Shown one piece after another: positions 1 through 10,075 of a stretch of 64,000 bases of DNA. The notes under the pieces were generated by a model. That model was not told where the DNA came from and made no database searches. It worked only from the letters and a program-made list of their open reading frames with translations. Origin of the DNA: Mariannaea sp. PMI_226 (lineage: Eukaryota > Ascomycota > Sordariomycetes > Hypocreales > Nectriaceae); NCBI GenBank assembly GCA_024336345.1, contig JANFOG010000004.1, positions 3,100,001 through 3,164,000 of the forward strand. Reading direction: 5' to 3'. Within the stretch, counting starts at the first letter, position 1, and every line of letters starts with the position of its first letter. Made by a program: the position numbers and the translations under genes.

Positions 1-166
1 AGCGCTCATAGAGCAAGACGCGATCCAGTGCATCAGCCGACCTGAGGCGCTGGTCCGCAGCGCGGGTGTGGCCCTCTTCCCAGTCATCTTTCTTCAGGCG
101 ATCCATGTGGGCGAGTGGAAGCCAGCGGTCAAAAGCTGACTTGTGGCTGGAATCTGAGAGTAGCAT
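1..166 (-). CDS. 5' end of an unidentified protein gene, cut by the window edge
   Basis: An open frame starts at the ATG at 166..164 and runs off the left edge of the window after 55 codons, so only the N-terminus is visible. It begins MLLSDSSHKS and is rich in charged residues, with stretches such as HMDRLKKDDWEEGH and DQRLRSADALDRVLLYER. That soluble, helix-prone composition looks like real coding sequence and unlike the AT-rich DNA upstream. A second possible start is the internal Met at residue 21. No domain can be named from this fragment. The neighbouring 700 bases upstream hold no competing ORF and would contain its promoter. Confidence 0.5.
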   Translation of the reverse strand, partial: MLLSDSSHKSAFDRWLPLAHMDRLKKDDWEEGHTRAADQRLRSADALDRVLLYER

Positions 167-866
167 GTGTATTAAATATACGTACGTGGTGTTTTTTTTA
201 GGGGGGGTCGGGGCCGGAGGGCCAAAAAAACAGAGTAAAACAAGACAATGCTAAATAAACAAGGACGAGTGAATGAAGTTTGTTGGGATTGTGCGAGCAC
301 GCTCGCGAGCCCAAAGGACGCACCGTTAGACGTGGCAGCGCGGAACTAGACGATGGATGCAGGACAATAAATAATAAAATAATAATAATGAAAATAAAAT
401 GATATGTTTCATATCGTTCTATTTATATATACCATGCAGAATACAGATTAGAAAGTAGCTACTTGCGGGACGTACTTCATTGATAAGATAACAGAGCCAA
501 TGGGCCACCATGAGTTAAGGTTTCAAGTCGCCGATACTGCCCAAGTTAGGAAATACTTTCGTAGTGATTGCTATTAGCCGGGTAAAAGGACAGGGTTCAA
601 TAGTGCCTATGGATAGTATTATTAAAAAAAATTAATATTCAGCTTGGTGAGCTGTCAAAGACCGTTCGGCAGGCATATTCCAATGGATTTAAATGGATAT
701 TAAGCATCCCCCCCCGTACAGCCGTGGCTTCACTGAACCTTCGGAAATGGTTCTCCGCGTACTGAACTTTATCCTTGCATGTTGTCATGTTACCTTGAAA
801 ACAATACGTAGATAATATCTATAAAATATATGTGTTTGTTTTTTCGTAGACAAAGACAAAACGATA
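167..866. other. intergenic, AT-rich, no gene seen
   Basis: This stretch contains homopolymer runs (a T run near 190, an A run near 625, a C run near 710) and a TAATAATAATAA-like patch near 370. It probably holds the promoter of the minus-strand gene at the window edge. I see no coding signal. Confidence 0.5.
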
Positions 867-1254
867 ATGAATACTCTTGCGCTCCTTCCTAGCTCCACAG
901 TTCAGTCAAGGTGCGCGCCGTTATTAGAGAAAACTTATGCCGGGATTACGGGCAACATAGCTGGTGAAGGTGCCCGAAATATGGGCAACCCAATCACGCT
1001 GACCATCACAAAAAGGCCATCTTCATAGCATCACAGTTTTCACCTATTCAACCAAGAATGCATTTTCCTCCGAAGACTACCAACAACCAACCCAATATTG
1101 GAACCTGGACGGCTACGCCTCATTCAGAAGATGCAAACTCATGCTATTCGGAGCAGGCGTCTTCCAACTCCGGTTCCTTCGTCGAGGTATTGAGGTACCT
1201 CAACGCACTCTGCCGTACATGATGGAACGATGGCTCAGTGACAGTAATGTCTAA
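867..1254 (+). CDS. candidate small two-exon gene, unknown function
   Basis: This is a weak candidate. Exon 1 is 867..963, starting ATAATGAAT and encoding MNTLALLPSS onward. A GTGAAG donor at 964 and a CACAG acceptor ending at 1036 enclose an intron of 73 bases containing a CTGAC branch-like site. Exon 2 is 1037..1254 and ends in TAA. The joined frame gives 104 residues, including WNLDGYASFRR and MLFGAGVFQLRFLRR. Both exons are open and the phase closes correctly, but no family is recognised and the donor is not ideal. If unspliced, exon 1 reads on to a 53-residue ORF ending at 1028. Chance ORFs of this size are possible. Confidence 0.28.
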
Positions 1255-2082
1255 TGCCCTCGTGAGTGAGTCCTTGGTGCTATGCAGTTTTCAAGCTGAA
1301 GGAGGTATCCGTTCCATGCCTTACATGATTGGCTCTCAACTTGGTTGAATTTTGTGGCCACATGGAAGCATCCAAGAGCTTTGTCGCTGAACTTTTACTT
1401 CCCTGAACTTACATCATCTGGTAGGGAAAAAAGGCTGCATTATGCGAAAGCCCCATTGTCTAGTCTATAAAACATGCGTGTGAGCTTGCTGCAAGCGAAC
1501 GGGTGTAGGGTGACTGAGGGTAAACCACAGGGTGAGGATGTGAAGTTGAACAACGAGTCACACACTTTTGCAGCAAGTAACAGGAATTTATGTTTTATCG
1601 TATCTCTGTATTATCTTGGGATAGTTTCATTAGGAAGAAAAATAACCCACATATACAACTACTGTAGTGAGTAATTCATTAACAATGTTGATGATCTAGA
1701 ATAGGTCAATACACCACTTGTCTAAAGATAGAACAAATATTTGAATATTGCAAGGTATTGCTGTTCATAAAGTCGTAACGCAACTACTCGAACACAAGTC
1801 ATGCTTGCACGCTGTGATCGAGATCGGTGCAAAATGAACTATCAAACCCCCCCAAACCTCCTCCACTGAATATTGTTCAGTTGGCTAATAAGAAAGACCG
1901 AAATTTGCAGCAAATGAGACATGTCCAGTCCAAAACTATAGTGAACCACCATGAGAACAAGAAATGGGCGACCATTTTCTCACATTGAATACATCAAAAA
2001 CACCCTTTGTTCTGTATATTTCCCGTGTCGCCACCTCTCATGACAGCCTTACGGGAAATCTCAACTTAGTTATTGTCCGGCT
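1255..2082. other. intergenic, no gene seen
   Basis: This AT-rich DNA contains only one short unconvincing ORF (1474..1674). It includes the 3' flank of the methyltransferase gene that follows on the minus strand. Confidence 0.5.
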
Positions 2083-3734
2083 TTATTCAGCGTCCAAAGG
2101 TTTCTGGGCATAAAATACTTGACTATTGCATTCAGGGTCAGAAAAAACGCGTTAGACTTTTCTCTCAGTCAAAAATCACACTTACATGAAGCCTGTCGTT
2201 CTGTGCTTGGGATTTCGAACTGCATATCGCATCTTGGCCACCAGCGCCTGGATCTCCTCCAAGCTCCAGCCGAGAATCTGGCCGATCGGGAAGATGACGA
2301 AGCCATCGAGACTAATGTCCATGTAGAGATCGACAAAGGCGCCTAGGTTCTTGAGCTTCTTGTCCTTGGGCCAAGCGCTCACGGGGATCTTGAATGATTT
2401 GTGGGTGATGTTGATGAATCCAGCCTTGGCCGCATTTTCTTGGACGCTGCCGTCATTGAACTCGAATGTACGTCCAATCTTCTTGCCGACTTCGGTGAAC
2501 AACTCTGCCCATTTCGTAAAGATGCTACGCCGTAGATCAGTAATTCAGCCCTCAACTTCTCATACCAGCAACCAGCTAAGACATCAATACACACACTTGC
2601 CCCATTAGTTTAGAAGGAAAAAAAAAGAAAGTACTCACTGGTCCTTATCTACCGCTACATCTGGGTTATCGCTGCCCATCTCGAGACAGGGTTCCAGGTG
2701 CTGAAACCAGCCACCAGGCTTCAAATGCTTGTAAATTTGACTGTACAGCCTGGGCCAATCATCAATAGCGCCTTGTAGGTATCTTAGATGGATGAAGTCA
2801 AAGTGGTTTTCAGGAAACGTCCAGTCGAGCTGAGCATCATCAATCTGGAATTGCAAGTTCGGTGGTACCCAACTTGGCTGAGTTGGTGAAATATCAGTTC
2901 CAAGAACTTCAGCAGATGGGAATTTGTCTGCCATGTCACTAAGGGAGAGGTTAGCTAAAACCTTGAACAGCTATTGGTTGTAAAGTTACTGGGAAGAATA
3001 CTGACATGGCCCAAATACCCGTACCAGTTCCAACATCTAGAATGCGCTGTACAAGTGTTAACATGGCTGAGGTAAAGGATTGTCAGAGAGGAACAATTCT
3101 ACCTGAGGGTTGTCTCCAATAGGTGCGAGGTACAACTCATCATCCATCATCATGGTCATCCATGTGTGGCTTTGGGGCATATCTAAATTAGCAAAAACCT
3201 CATTTTTCGAACTAGAATGGTGAGTACTCACGCAATGTCAAACGCTTCGAGATGCTTCTCGTCATTAGGAGCCCTGAGATGAATATCAGCATCGACCACT
3301 TTACAGCTAATCTGGACGAGCCTTGATGTCTATTTACCAGTATTCTGTTGTTTTAGATGATTGATAGGTTCTGCCATGAATTTTTCGGTAGTCAAGAATA
3401 CTTGATGTGAGTGAAGCCGTGGACTCGATGCGACTAGGGAATATGCAGTCAGTAATTGAATTTGTATCATGTTACATTGACTTCTCTAATAAATGAACAT
3501 ATGTAGGCCTTAATTAGAAGATGTTACCTTTCAGAGTCGAAAGAGGAGTCAGCATCATCCTCCACCGAGGGGTCCTGGAGCATAAGTTAGTGAAATTGTG
3601 CATGGGAAATGTCTCCCCCCCTTCCTCCCTTTGAGTTCCATTCAGGATCAACAATGGTCTGTTCGAGTGTATGGGTAAGTATTGAAACCACTCACAGCTT
3701 CAATCAGGTTTGGGTTGTTATCCGGAGCACACAT
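2083..3734 (-). CDS. LaeA-like SAM-dependent methyltransferase
   Basis: This nine-exon minus-strand gene encodes 336 residues. Exons in reading order are 3734..3696, 3574..3528, 3433..3338, 3273..3232, 3169..3103, 3046..3006, 2938..2639, 2524..2186 and 2122..2083. All junctions are GT-AG and the total length is divisible by three. The first ATG gives MCAPDNNPNLIEA. The SAM-binding motif I is RILDVGTGTGIWAIDMAD, followed by the acidic strand end EVLGTDISPTQPSWVPPN and the post-motif DFIHLRYLQG...LKPGGWFQHLE, the pattern of fungal LaeA/TdiE-type methyltransferases. The last exon is only 40 bases and supplies the expected closing stretch QVFYAQKP. LaeA relatives act in regulation of secondary metabolism or as small-molecule methyltransferases; the substrate here is unknown. 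No biosynthetic backbone gene lies nearby. Confidence 0.85.
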
Positions 3735-6139
3735 ATTGCCAGCGATGCAGACTGTCTAGGCGCAAAAAGAAAAAAGAAAAAACAAACAAACAGATGGTGG
3801 ATAAAAATCTGGTCGCCGAGTACCAAAAGAGAACAATGAAAGGCAGAGAATGCCCCAGTTTGTGGGTGTTCGGGGGCAAGGTGTGATATACCACTCACTG
3901 CCACGTTTTCAACTGCGTTGGTAGGCCGCCCCCGGCGGCTGATCAGCGCCTTTGTTTTCTCTCATGCCATTCCATGTTTCCTCAATGGAGTCGAATCCAG
4001 TGACAAGGCAGGGACGGTGAGAAGAGACCAGGCTTCTTTCTGGTTTAATTGCTCGGTTTCCAAACATGCCTGCAGTGCATCCTAGCAGGTGGTGCTGCAC
4101 CTAAAACGTTTCTGGTCAAGTCTGAGCGGCATCTGACCGCGTTGTCGATGCAACCTTTACTGCCAAGTGCAGAAATCCACAGGGATGAGGAGGAGGGGTA
4201 GGTTACGTTGATCACGTTGGACTAACGTTCAGGATCGGAGAACAAAGCATTTAGGGCTGAGGGTTTGGTTATGATCGCTTCGAGTGAACTAGAAAAAGAA
4301 AAAGACAGCCCGCCCTCCGGCATACTTGTTCAGGGCGACTAAGATCGGCCTGGTGTGGAACACCGATAGCACCCAAGAAGCGCGCTAAAGATGTTCTTAG
4401 GGACGGACCGCATGCCCCCCCTGCAAGGCAAAGGACTGCGAGCTGTCTAGACGTACTGTACATAGTAACTAGTGGTCAAGGAAACGCAAGGTCAAGGACG
4501 TAGCGCCGATGATGCATAATTTACCTAGGTCGGTCTTTCTAGCCAGCTAAACCATTTTTACTAGGATCGATCTGAGAGGTCTGGCTCTGTTCACCTGCGT
4601 TCTCTTTTTCTCCTCTCATAAAATACGGTCGCCGTGGGGGTTCTGTGGTGTCACGGGGATAAGTATTTGGAGGTCTCCACACCTCGAAATTGAAGTCCGC
4701 CGTAACAGGGCCTTGACGAGCAAGTATGAAGCACTGGTAGTTTGGGCCATAACCAGGTCAGGATGCACATTGGAGCTCACACTGGAGACTTTTAGTTGGG
4801 AAATGGTGCTGGTACGTACATATCGATACGAAGTCTGCGGGTTTTGACATCACTGACATTGGGCTTTCCTACCGTGAGTTTCCTAGTCAATCTGCTCTAT
4901 CTGGATTTGCTCAAGCCATCACAGAACAATAAATCAATAGATGGCAACCAAACGAGTGCTTTTTAATCTTTAAGAACAATATAGCGACCAGGAAAAAAAG
5001 CCGAGTAACTCCATCATCTTCATATCCTTTGAGAACTATAGCATGAAAGATGCATGTACACTAGACCAGTACGAATTGTAACTCCCTTCTGGCCGTACTC
5101 ATTTACACCAGTTGTCAGATCTGCCTTGGGGGATGCAGGAGAATATAACGAGACACAACATCCTATTTTCATAGTTACCCAAGGATACACGTCACTACAG
5201 GTGACTATTGGCGCTAAGGATACGTATGCGGCTGTTGCTGCTACACAATGCTGAGCAAGCCGTGAGAGCGCTACCTTCAGTCAAGGTATAATCAGTGCAA
5301 CGAAATCCATCTATAATGCCTACGTAGGTAACCTGGCAATAAGTCTGGTTGTATTATTGTATGGGCTTATATTGAGCGCCATATCCCTCCTAAGGGGAGC
5401 AAGTCTCTTCAGAGTATTTGTACGAGTTGGTATAACAAAGCCAATAGCAACAAAATCCGTAATAAAAACAGTGGTTTTCGTCATGTCCTACACCTGGTTG
5501 ATTCCAGAAGCAACAAGGAGCTGAATTTTGAGTTTGTAGATAAAACGCGCAAGAGCCATGAGCAAGGAAAAAGTAATACTAGGAGGAAGTTGCTATAAAA
5601 ATAAATACTGAATGCTAGGATAGTCGTTCTTCTGCAATTCTTTCATAGTTTCAAATCAACCCAACTTTTATTTGACATGGACATGTTGGTCTACCATCTG
5701 GAACATAGGGTTCTGTCCACGCAGGAAGCTGCCGTAGCTGGTTTATCGAACTATCCTCATTGCAAGACCCTGGATACGTACCTATGTATAAGCCTGGTTT
5801 TCAATCATTTAATCTTGGCCAACTTATCGCCCCTGCATTTCATGACAATAGCAGTGTAATACACGATATCATAATGGTGACGCCAGCACTTCTATATCTC
5901 CTTTCTAAATCGAACCTTCAGTCTAGATACTTTAAATTATCCAGGCTCATATGGGGGAAAAATGCCAAAGCACAATCACTTGGCGACAATAATTTGCTGC
6001 TCATGTATGCATCCCCTACTCTTCAAGTCATCATTCTCTGCCAACCAATCACAGCAAAACTGTTACCACAGAAGCTATACAATTACGCTTTCGCAGTGCC
6101 GGCTGCAACTTTCCCGTCAGCACAATTCAAACCTGATCA
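3735..6139. other. 2.4-kb intergenic region, no gene seen
   Basis: Only short ORFs below 70 codons and one 133-codon ORF (5760..6161) that overlaps the tRNA are present. None has a recognisable motif. The left part would hold the methyltransferase promoter. Confidence 0.5.
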
Positions 6140-6212
6140 GCCCCTATGGCCTAATGGTTAAGGCGTGAGACTTCTAATCTCAAGATTGGGGGTTCGAGTC
6201 CCCCTAGGGGTT
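6140..6212 (+). tRNA. tRNA-Arg, anticodon TCT
   Basis: A complete 73-base cloverleaf can be folded by eye. The acceptor stem is GCCCCTA (6140-6146) paired with TAGGGGT (6205-6211), with one G-T pair at the end. The D arm is GCC/GGC, the anticodon stem TGAGA/TCTCA, the anticodon loop CTTCTAA with TCT at 6173-6175, and the T arm GGGGG/CCCCC around TTCGAGT. The discriminator base is T at 6212. There is no intron. The internal B box GGTTCGAGTCC is intact, so RNA polymerase III transcription is expected. Confidence 0.96.
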
Positions 6213-6558
6213 CTATTCCTCTCTTTTTGCTGACAACTTAAACCGAGCCTCAAATGCTAGTGGTTCATCCCGTTTCTTTTTTTTCTTTCTCAGTAATATT
6301 ATCTAGATGTGTCCCAAGGTGGATATTTTCATTCAACGTCTTAACTACCTTGCTTCAGAAAAGTTGACTTCACAGCAGCAGCGAGTGGACCTTCGCCAGC
6401 AGCCTCGTTTCTACTGTACTGAATTCACTCACTAACAAGTCCTAGATTTTCATTCATATCTAATGCATCATTTCCTCCTCCTTTTAGCAACCAACGAAAA
6501 ATCTTTCTTGACACAAGATATCTCATATTGTCTGTTGAGCAACCCACTTACAATGGTT
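6213..6558. other. spacer between tRNA and chromate transporter gene
   Basis: This holds the tRNA terminator and the 3' flank of the minus-strand transporter gene. No gene is seen. Confidence 0.6.
6224..6228 (+). terminator. oligo-T terminator of the tRNA-Arg gene
   Basis: A run of five T residues lies 11 bases past the tRNA 3' end, the usual RNA polymerase III stop signal. Confidence 0.7.
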
Positions 6559-8235
6559 TCACCTACTGGCAATCACAGCATACCTTATCAACCCCATTGT
6601 AGCACCAAGAGCAATGGACATTGGTGCAGAGACACCGAAATGCCTACCTCCAACGTAGGCTGTCGCTGAAACGACTACCCACCATGGATCATCACCAAGG
6701 CTTTTCCCCGACTCAAATCCCTCGTCAACAAATCCAATTTGCCAGATTCGATACACGGCCGTGTATATCAACCCAGTGGCACCGGCGTTTACGCCCCTGA
6801 CAGCAGATTTTATCCAAGGTCGGCTTCGCAAGGCTCCCCATATCCCCATCGTCCCATGTACGAGAATAATACCTGGGAAAAAGATGCCACAGAATCCGAT
6901 GATTGCTCCTGCAATGGGCGGGTATCCGTTGTTGACGGCAGCCAAGCTCCCCAAGAAGACTGCGAAGTTGAAATTTGGCCCGGGGAAAGCTTGCGTAATG
7001 GCAAGACCAATAATGAAGTTGCGCGGACTCACCCATCCCTCAGCCACCACATATTCCCTGAGCAGGGGGATCACAACTGGTCCGCCGCCGAAGATGACGG
7101 TCCCAGCAAGGAAAAGGTTAGCGAACAATTTGTATAACATAGGCGGGTTGGCCAAAGCGGCTCGCAGAATCATTGTGACGACGAATGTGACGAGGAATGC
7201 AGCAATGATCAATATACCGGACTTCCAAGAGAACTTAAGACGCAAACTCCGTGGGATGATCCGGGGCTCAGCTTCCTGGGGTACAGGTCCATCATGGCTA
7301 GCGCCAGAAGCGCTTGCCAGTCGGTTGTTCCCATTCTCATCAGATATACCTTCCTCTTGATTAGTCTCCCGTTGTTTTCTAAGTCTTAGAATAAAGCCCT
7401 TTGCGGCCTTAAGCGGCCTATGAAGCCATCGGTAATCGTATACGACGGTAGCGCAGCCAGTTGAGACGACGAGTAGTGGAAAGTACCATAGTGCATTATA
7501 CAATAATCCCGCTGCGGCAGTGAAAAAGACGAGGATCCTGGTTAACCTGTCCGTAATTGCCTGATCCGAGAGCTCGACAGCCGCTAGGGCGATGATGCCC
7601 ACGGTAGCGGCGTTTAGCCCAGAGAGAAGAGCAAACACTTGACGAGGGAGTGTGTCACCAATATTGGCAATACCGATAGAGAGACCAAACATTCCGAGTG
7701 CGCCAGGTAAACTATTTTTGACAAAATATATCACTCAGTATCTGTACCGGCGAATATGGACGACAGATGATACTGTAACGAACCTCCAGATGAAGAATGC
7801 AAGGACGGCACCGGGCACGCCGTCGCGAATGAGGTTAATACAATAAAGCATCTTTGTGCTAGCTGGGCCAGAAAGAGATTGAGAGATGCTGAAAAGCTCT
7901 TGGAACTAAGATGGGGATCAATGGGAGTAAGCAACGGTTTGTTAAACCAATGTCATCGGCTTCATACCAGCTGCTCATCAATCCATGAACGCTTCAAAAC
8001 GAATTGATCATGGAACTTGAGGGGGAAAAACAGTTAGTCAACATCGTGAGCCTCGATCTGGAAAAAACAACTGTAGGTGATAGTTGCATACAATTTTAAA
8101 GTGCACAGGCGGACCACCAAACGCGGTGAAGCCAAGATGCCAGTTCGCTTGAAGGGTCTCCAGACTGCGGCGCGGCCACTCTCTGCGCCATCGACGCCAA
8201 GTATCCCCGGCTGTAGACATCCATTGAGAGAGCAT
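6559..8235 (-). CDS. CHR-family chromate ion transporter
   Basis: This four-exon minus-strand gene encodes 488 residues: 8235..8092, 8015..7968, 7905..7784 and 7711..6559. The phases close at every junction. The first half carries the CHR signature NWHLGFTAFGGPPVHF (about residues 31-46), followed by FHDQFVLKRSWIDEQLFQEL and SLSGPASTKML. The second half repeats the theme with VIFGGGPVVIPLLREYVV and ITQAFPGPNFNFAVFLG. This is the long, two-domain form in which two homologous membrane halves are joined by a hydrophilic loop (about RKQRETNQEEG to IPRSLRLKF). Multiple hydrophobic spans show an integral membrane protein. Family members export or transport chromate, with sulfate-like chemistry; which occurs here is inferred. 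The third intron uses a weak GTTCGT donor but restores the conserved WSLPGALGMFG reading. Confidence 0.9.
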
Positions 8236-9091
8236 TGGAGCTAAATTTCTGTCTTCTCAAGTGATGAAAGTTCTTGAGATGTGATGAATTAGGAGATAAC
8301 AGGTTGGAGGTTGATCCTCGAGCCTGATGGAGTCATTGCGTGATGCGTCCCACTAGGCACATTTCAGCTAGCACGGAAATCACACCATCGCACGTGCATC
8401 ACTTGGCACGAAGGTCGACAATTGCAAGGTGAAATTTGATTGTGAAGACTGACATGACCTATTTGATAACAGAATCTTGAATTTTCTAACGAATCGCAGC
8501 GGTCGCCTCTTATACGTGTCAACTTGAAGAGATGATTCCAGAATCCCCATCACCCGCCAGGACTGGTAGAGACGGTACTGAGGAAATCGAAATTGAACCT
8601 CTTCATTCACGCGCGTTTTGAGTCATACATCCTAAGGCGACCAAGTCGGCAATATTTGTAAAACCTGTTTGCCGAGAAGGGGAATCCCGTAGTTGATAAT
8701 GCTGAAATTCATGAGTCGTGCGGATTCAATCCCAATACGACCAATGGTCATAATGATTGATAAGGCAGTTGAAAGAAACCAATACAATAAAGTATTTTAA
8801 AAGGTGCATACAGACCACAAAGGTAGCTAATTCCAGCTGCATAAGAATTGCATTAATTTTAAAAATAAATACACATAGATCTAGTGTAGAGTTCTGTACC
8901 AACTTGGTAGATGAATCTTGGCTCCCGTTATCCCTCAGCAGTTGCACAGAGAACGGAGTTGATCGACATCAAAACGGAATGGCGTTGTTGATCACGCATG
9001 TGGTCTCCACGAGACTACAACTAGAACAGAAGAGCTTATAACCTTTCGCAAATGAAATCTTTATCCTTTTATATTATAATCTCAATATGGA
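8236..9091. other. intergenic, promoter side of the transporter
   Basis: No convincing ORF is present. The left part should contain the promoter of the chromate transporter gene and the right part the 3' flank of the oxidoreductase gene. Confidence 0.5.
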
Positions 9092-10075
9092 CTAATGTTT
9101 TACAACAATCTTCCCTCCAGCATTATGAGAGTCAAGAGTCTCGTGAGCCTTCCGAATATCCCGAAATTCAAAAACATGCGTTGGCTTTGCATTCCATGCC
9201 CCACGCTCAATCTTGCTGACAATTTCTTGAAGTGGGATGCCTGACAAGGGGAATTCCGGCGAACCAAGGACCTTGCTGTGGAACAAGCTGAAATGAACAC
9301 CCGGCTTCATCTCGACCATGGGATTGAAATTGGGCACAGGATCCAAGCCGCCGAGCCAACCTGCCTGAAGCATTCGGCCACCAGTGCGAGTGAGATTGAT
9401 GGATTCGAGAAGAACACTGTTACCAATCAGGTTCAACACTTTATCGAACTCAACCCCTGCGGAGCCAGTCTTGTCCAGTTCGCGTTGCTCCATCAGCACG
9501 TCGGCAGCGCCGATATCTTTCAACATTGAGAATCTTTCTTTGCGTCTTGTTGTCGCTGTTACCTTGGCGCCAGCATTAACTGCCAAGTGAACTGCTGCTT
9601 GACCCAAAGTCGAAGTTGCTCCGCGGATTAGAACTGTTTCGCCGGCCTGCAAGTCAAGTACGGTAAAGAGACATGAGTAAGAGGTGGAATACACCTCCGG
9701 GATGGCTGCGAGTTCTTCCCATGGGAGATTTGATTCGAATGCGACCACATTTGAGGCTGGTACGTTGACATACTCCCCGTAGCCGCCAGGTCGATTCCGT
9801 CCCATGCCGCCCATGACACCCATAACTTTGGCACCAATGGGAACCTCGCCGCTGGGACAGGCCTCAACGGTGCCGACACATTCGAGACCGGTGATTGGGT
9901 TCCATTCGTCCCATTCACCTTTGCGCATGTGCATTTCGGCATGGTTGACACCGAATGCAGCGACTCGGATGAGAACCTCGTTGGCAGTAGGAGTTGGCTT
10001 GGGGACTTGTTGAATTTCAAGCACTTCTGGACCACCGAATCTCGATATTAAGACGGCATTCATGCTCTCCGACAT
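9092..10075 (-). CDS. zinc-less medium-chain dehydrogenase/reductase (quinone oxidoreductase type)
   Basis: An intronless 327-residue protein. The N-terminal GroES-like part reads AVLISRFGGPEVLEIQQVPKP, then VLIRVAAFGVNHAEMHMRKG and GLECVGTVEA, typical of the MDR family. The Rossmann segment around residues 145-175 is VLIRGATSTLGQAAVHLAVN with AGAKVTATTRR, which suggests NADPH preference through the arginine pair. The zinc-ligand cysteine cluster of classical alcohol dehydrogenases is absent, so a reductase of quinones or enones is more likely than an alcohol dehydrogenase. The stop-proximal KAHETLDSHNAGGKIVV is the family's usual C-terminus. The physiological substrate cannot be told from sequence, and no pathway genes flank it. 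Confidence 0.88.
   Translation of the reverse strand: MSESMNAVLISRFGGPEVLEIQQVPKPTPTANEVLIRVAAFGVNHAEMHMRKGEWDEWNPITGLECVGTVEACPSGEVPIGAKVMGVMGGMGRNRPGGYGEYVNVPASNVVAFESNLPWEELAAIPEVYSTSYSCLFTVLDLQAGETVLIRGATSTLGQAAVHLAVNAGAKVTATTRRKERFSMLKDIGAADVLMEQRELDKTGSAGVEFDKVLNLIGNSVLLESINLTRTGGRMLQAGWLGGLDPVPNFNPMVEMKPGVHFSLFHSKVLGSPEFPLSGIPLQEIVSKIERGAWNAKPTHVFEFRDIRKAHETLDSHNAGGKIVVKH

Noticed and set aside
6761..7360. 199-codon plus-strand ORF
   Set aside because: Antisense shadow of the chromate transporter exon.
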